Below, piece by piece: positions 61,891-64,000 of a stretch of DNA of 64,000 nt. Within the stretch, counting starts at the first letter, position 1; each line of letters opens with the position of its first letter. The notes under the pieces were generated by a model that saw only the letters and a list, made by a program, of their open reading frames with translations, was not told the origin of the DNA and did no database searches. Origin of the DNA: Methylosinus sp. C49 (GTDB lineage Bacteria > Pseudomonadota > Alphaproteobacteria > Rhizobiales > Beijerinckiaceae). The stretch spans positions 3,380,501 to 3,444,500 of the forward strand of contig NZ_AP022332.1 of assembly GCF_009936375.1 (NCBI RefSeq), written 5' to 3'. The translations under genes and the position numbers were made by a program.

Positions 61891-63096
61891 ATGCGAGAGA
61901 TGTTTTTCCCCAGGCGGCCTCGAACGGCCGCGATAATTCTGGTCGCCGCAGCGCTCGCGCTCTACGCGTTCGGTTTCGGCGTGACGAGACCGAATCAAAC
62001 GTTGGAAACGCCCAAGCCGCGCGTCGTGGCGACGAAGCCCACTGTCAGGACGATCGTCGAATGGGACCGATACACTGGGAGATTCAGCGCAGTGGAAAGC
62101 GTCCAGGTGCGCGCTCGCGTGAGCGGCTATCTGACCGATATCCATTTCGCCGACGGCCAGCTGGTGAAGGAGGGAGATCGCCTGTTCACGATCGATCGCC
62201 GCCCCTTCGAATTGGCCGTGTCCGCGGCTGACGCGGAACGCAGAGTCGCCGAATCAGCGGTGGCGCTCGCGCGTCAGGAGCTCTCGCGCGCGCAATCTCT
62301 ACGAAAAATCGGGGTGGCCGAAGAAGTATACGAGCAGAGAATGGCCGCTCTTCGACAGGCGGAGGCGCGTCTCGCCGCCACAGGCGCCGCCCTGGATCGC
62401 GCTAAGCTCGATCTCGAATTCACGAATGTCCGGGCGCCGATCGCCGGCCGGATCGACGCTCATAGCGTCAGCGTCGGAAATCTCGTCAGCGGCGGCGATT
62501 CGAACGCGACGCTTCTCACGAATATCGTCTCTCTCGATCCGATCCGCGTCACATTCGACGTCGATCAAGAGGCCTATCTCCGATACATCCGCGGCGGATC
62601 GGATGGCGGAAGGCCGAGCCTGCGCGACACTCCGAATTCGGTCCGCATCGCGCTGTCCGGAGATGCCGACTTCACCCGGTCGGGAGAGCTGGATTTCGTC
62701 TCGAACCAGATCGACCGCGACAGCGCCACGATCAGGCTGCGCGCCATCGTCGATAATAAGGATCTGTCTCTCGTTCCAGGCCTTTTCGCCAGAATCGAGC
62801 TCGCAGGAAGCGGCGCGCATCCCGCCGTGATGATCCCGGACGAGGCGATATCCGTCGATCAGGCGTCCCATGTCGTGTTCGTCGTGGACCGAGGAACTGC
62901 GGAGCGAAGGACTGTCACGCTCGGACCGATCGTCGAGGGTCTGCGCGTCGTGCGAAGCGGAGTCGGCCCGGACGATTTCGTCGTGACATCGGGCTCGCAG
63001 AACATACGGGCGGGGCAAGCCGTCGCGATTCTCGACGCCGCGCCAGCGCCTGTCTCGAAGCGCGCCGCCGCCGACATAGGAAGACTCTCACGATGA
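61891..63096 (+). CDS. RND adaptor, AcrA/MexE family
   Basis: 401 residues. Anchor PRTAAIILVAAALALYAFGFG, then VRTIVEWDRYTGRFSAVESVQVRARVSGYLTDIHFADGQLVKEGDRLFTIDRRPFE, the AcrA-type lipoyl half; coiled-coil hairpin; DLEFTNVRAPIAGRIDAHSVSVGNLVSGG second half; beta-barrel. The ATG at 61891 precedes the anchor. Stop overlaps the pump gene by four bases. Forms an inner-membrane/periplasm bridge for drug or solvent efflux. Confidence 0.92.
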   Translation: MREMFFPRRPRTAAIILVAAALALYAFGFGVTRPNQTLETPKPRVVATKPTVRTIVEWDRYTGRFSAVESVQVRARVSGYLTDIHFADGQLVKEGDRLFTIDRRPFELAVSAADAERRVAESAVALARQELSRAQSLRKIGVAEEVYEQRMAALRQAEARLAATGAALDRAKLDLEFTNVRAPIAGRIDAHSVSVGNLVSGGDSNATLLTNIVSLDPIRVTFDVDQEAYLRYIRGGSDGGRPSLRDTPNSVRIALSGDADFTRSGELDFVSNQIDRDSATIRLRAIVDNKDLSLVPGLFARIELAGSGAHPAVMIPDEAISVDQASHVVFVVDRGTAERRTVTLGPIVEGLRVVRSGVGPDDFVVTSGSQNIRAGQAVAILDAAPAPVSKRAAADIGRLSR

Positions 63097-64000
63097 ATCT
63101 CGGGCGCTTTTTCATCGACCGTCCCGTCTTTGCGATCGCTTTGTCGATCACGCTGCTGATCGTCGGCGGCGTCTCTGCGAGCAGATTGCCGATCTCGCAA
63201 TATCCGGAGGTGATTCCGCCGACTGTGACGGTTACGGCGCAATATCCCGGCGCCGGCGCGCAAACCATCGCCGACACCGTGGCGACGCCGATCGAGCAAG
63301 AGGTCAACGGCGTCGACGACATGATCTACATGCAGTCGCAATCCACCAGGGACGGTCGATTCAGCCTCACCGTGACGTTTCGAACCGGAGCGGACCTCGA
63401 CAAGGCGCAGGTGCTGGTCCAGAACCGCGTTGCGCTCGCCGAGCCCCGCTTGCCGGACGTCGTCCGCCGGATCGGCGTGAGCGTCAACAAGAACGCGCCC
63501 GACTTTCTGCTCGTCGTGCAGTTGATCTCTCCAGATCGCACGCGCGACGCCCTTTATTTGTCGAACTATGCGGCGCAGCAGATCGTTCCTGTGCTTCGTC
63601 GGCTTCCGGGCGTCGGAAGCGCCGAAATCCTCGCCGAGCGCGAATATGCGATGCGCATCTGGCTCGACCCCGACAGAATCGCGGAACTCGGACTATCCGT
63701 CGGCGATGTCGTCGATGCGTTGCGATCTCAGAACGCCCAGGTGGCGAGCGGCGCTCTGGCGCAGCCCCCGATTCCGGGCCACCGGGCCTTTCAGCCGTCT
63801 ATTTCCGTGCAAGGGCGCTTCAAGGAGCCGACGGCCTTCGAACAGATGATCGTCAAGCGCGGCGTCGACGGGCGCATCGTGCGCGTGAAGGACATTGGAC
63901 GGGCCGAGCTCGGCGCCCGCGAATATGGAACCAACGCCTATATCAACGACACGGCGGCGACGGCGATGCTCGTCTACCAGCGGCCGGGAACCAATGCGCT
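63093..64000 (+). CDS. RND efflux pump, AcrB/HAE-1 type, 5' part
   Basis: About 302 residues visible, cut by the window edge. MNLGRFFIDRPVFAIALSITLLIVGGVSASRLPISQYPEVIPPTVTVTAQYPGAGAQTIADTVATPIEQEVNGVDDMIYMQS is the standard AcrB opening, with the QYPE/PP and porter-domain segments. Hydrophobe/amphiphile efflux type rather than metal type: there is VNGVDDMIYM and no CzcA-like LEAYP. Its outer-membrane partner, if linked, would be to the right of the window. Confidence 0.93.
   Translation, partial: MNLGRFFIDRPVFAIALSITLLIVGGVSASRLPISQYPEVIPPTVTVTAQYPGAGAQTIADTVATPIEQEVNGVDDMIYMQSQSTRDGRFSLTVTFRTGADLDKAQVLVQNRVALAEPRLPDVVRRIGVSVNKNAPDFLLVVQLISPDRTRDALYLSNYAAQQIVPVLRRLPGVGSAEILAEREYAMRIWLDPDRIAELGLSVGDVVDALRSQNAQVASGALAQPPIPGHRAFQPSISVQGRFKEPTAFEQMIVKRGVDGRIVRVKDIGRAELGAREYGTNAYINDTAATAMLVYQRPGTNA

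Overview
The window is GC-rich DNA from what is most likely an alphaproteobacterium of the Hyphomicrobiales (rhizobial/methanotroph-like). The base composition, the WcaF/WcaI-type polysaccharide genes, the NodT-type outer-membrane factors and the Acr3/ArsI arsenic cluster all suggest this. The genus is not determined; a Methylocystaceae-type methanotroph is one possibility. No rRNA, tRNA, CRISPR array or replication origin was seen.

Layout. (1) 1-17.4 kb is an exopolysaccharide locus. An outer-membrane beta-barrel end and a small secreted protein are on the plus strand. The minus strand carries a long series: an O-antigen ligase/polymerase-like protein, a Wzc-type tyrosine autokinase, a small membrane-anchored protein, a NusG/RfaH-like factor, a WcaI-type glycosyltransferase, a WcaF-type acetyltransferase, three GT4 glycosyltransferases or relatives, a flippase, a second polymerase-like protein, a methyltransferase and a GT-A-like transferase. 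Genes at 2.4-4.6 kb are visibly AT-richer than the rest. (2) 17.6-19.2 kb holds a periplasmic ClpP-like protein and a gene-poor stretch. (3) 19.2-26.6 kb is an arsenic island: arsC, a frameshifted FecR remnant, an arsR-arsC fusion, then arsR-arsI-arsC-arsD-arsA-acr3 and a methyltransferase. (4) 27.0-31.7 kb is kdpFABC plus a second 27-residue membrane peptide; no kdpDE is in view. (5) 32.2-33.0 kb is a GNAT/DUF1778 toxin-antitoxin pair.

(6) 33.15-50.16 kb is an efflux island bracketed by two inverted copies of the same IS6-family element, both with broken transposases. It holds an ABC exporter (HlyD adaptor, double-ATPase/permease fusion, second permease, outer-membrane factor), a response regulator and histidine kinase, and a heavy-metal-type RND system with divergent outer-membrane factor. 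(7) 50.2-52.3 kb is a mosaic of gene fragments: a 5'-truncated histidine kinase, an internal piece of a second CzcA and the start of a membrane protein, joined at sharp breakpoints. (8) 52.8-64 kb is a metal-handling region: an NRAMP-family transporter with an elaborate leader, a DMT permease with a His-rich tail, a very unusual single protein joining a P1B-5-type ATPase, a hemerythrin domain and a membrane-fusion-protein domain, a secreted poly-His protein, and an RND adaptor/pump pair running off the end.

The strongest candidates for something undescribed are the ATPase-hemerythrin-adaptor fusion (55975-59250) and the NRAMP leader with a proline-rich upstream reading frame and three stacked hairpins (53041-53202). 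The arsR-arsC fusion whose ArsR half contains no cysteine, together with matching TCGA-N4-TCGA dyads before two ars genes, is also worth attention. Coordinates of starts were adjusted from Shine-Dalgarno position and neighbouring stops; family assignments are from motif reading, not from a database search.
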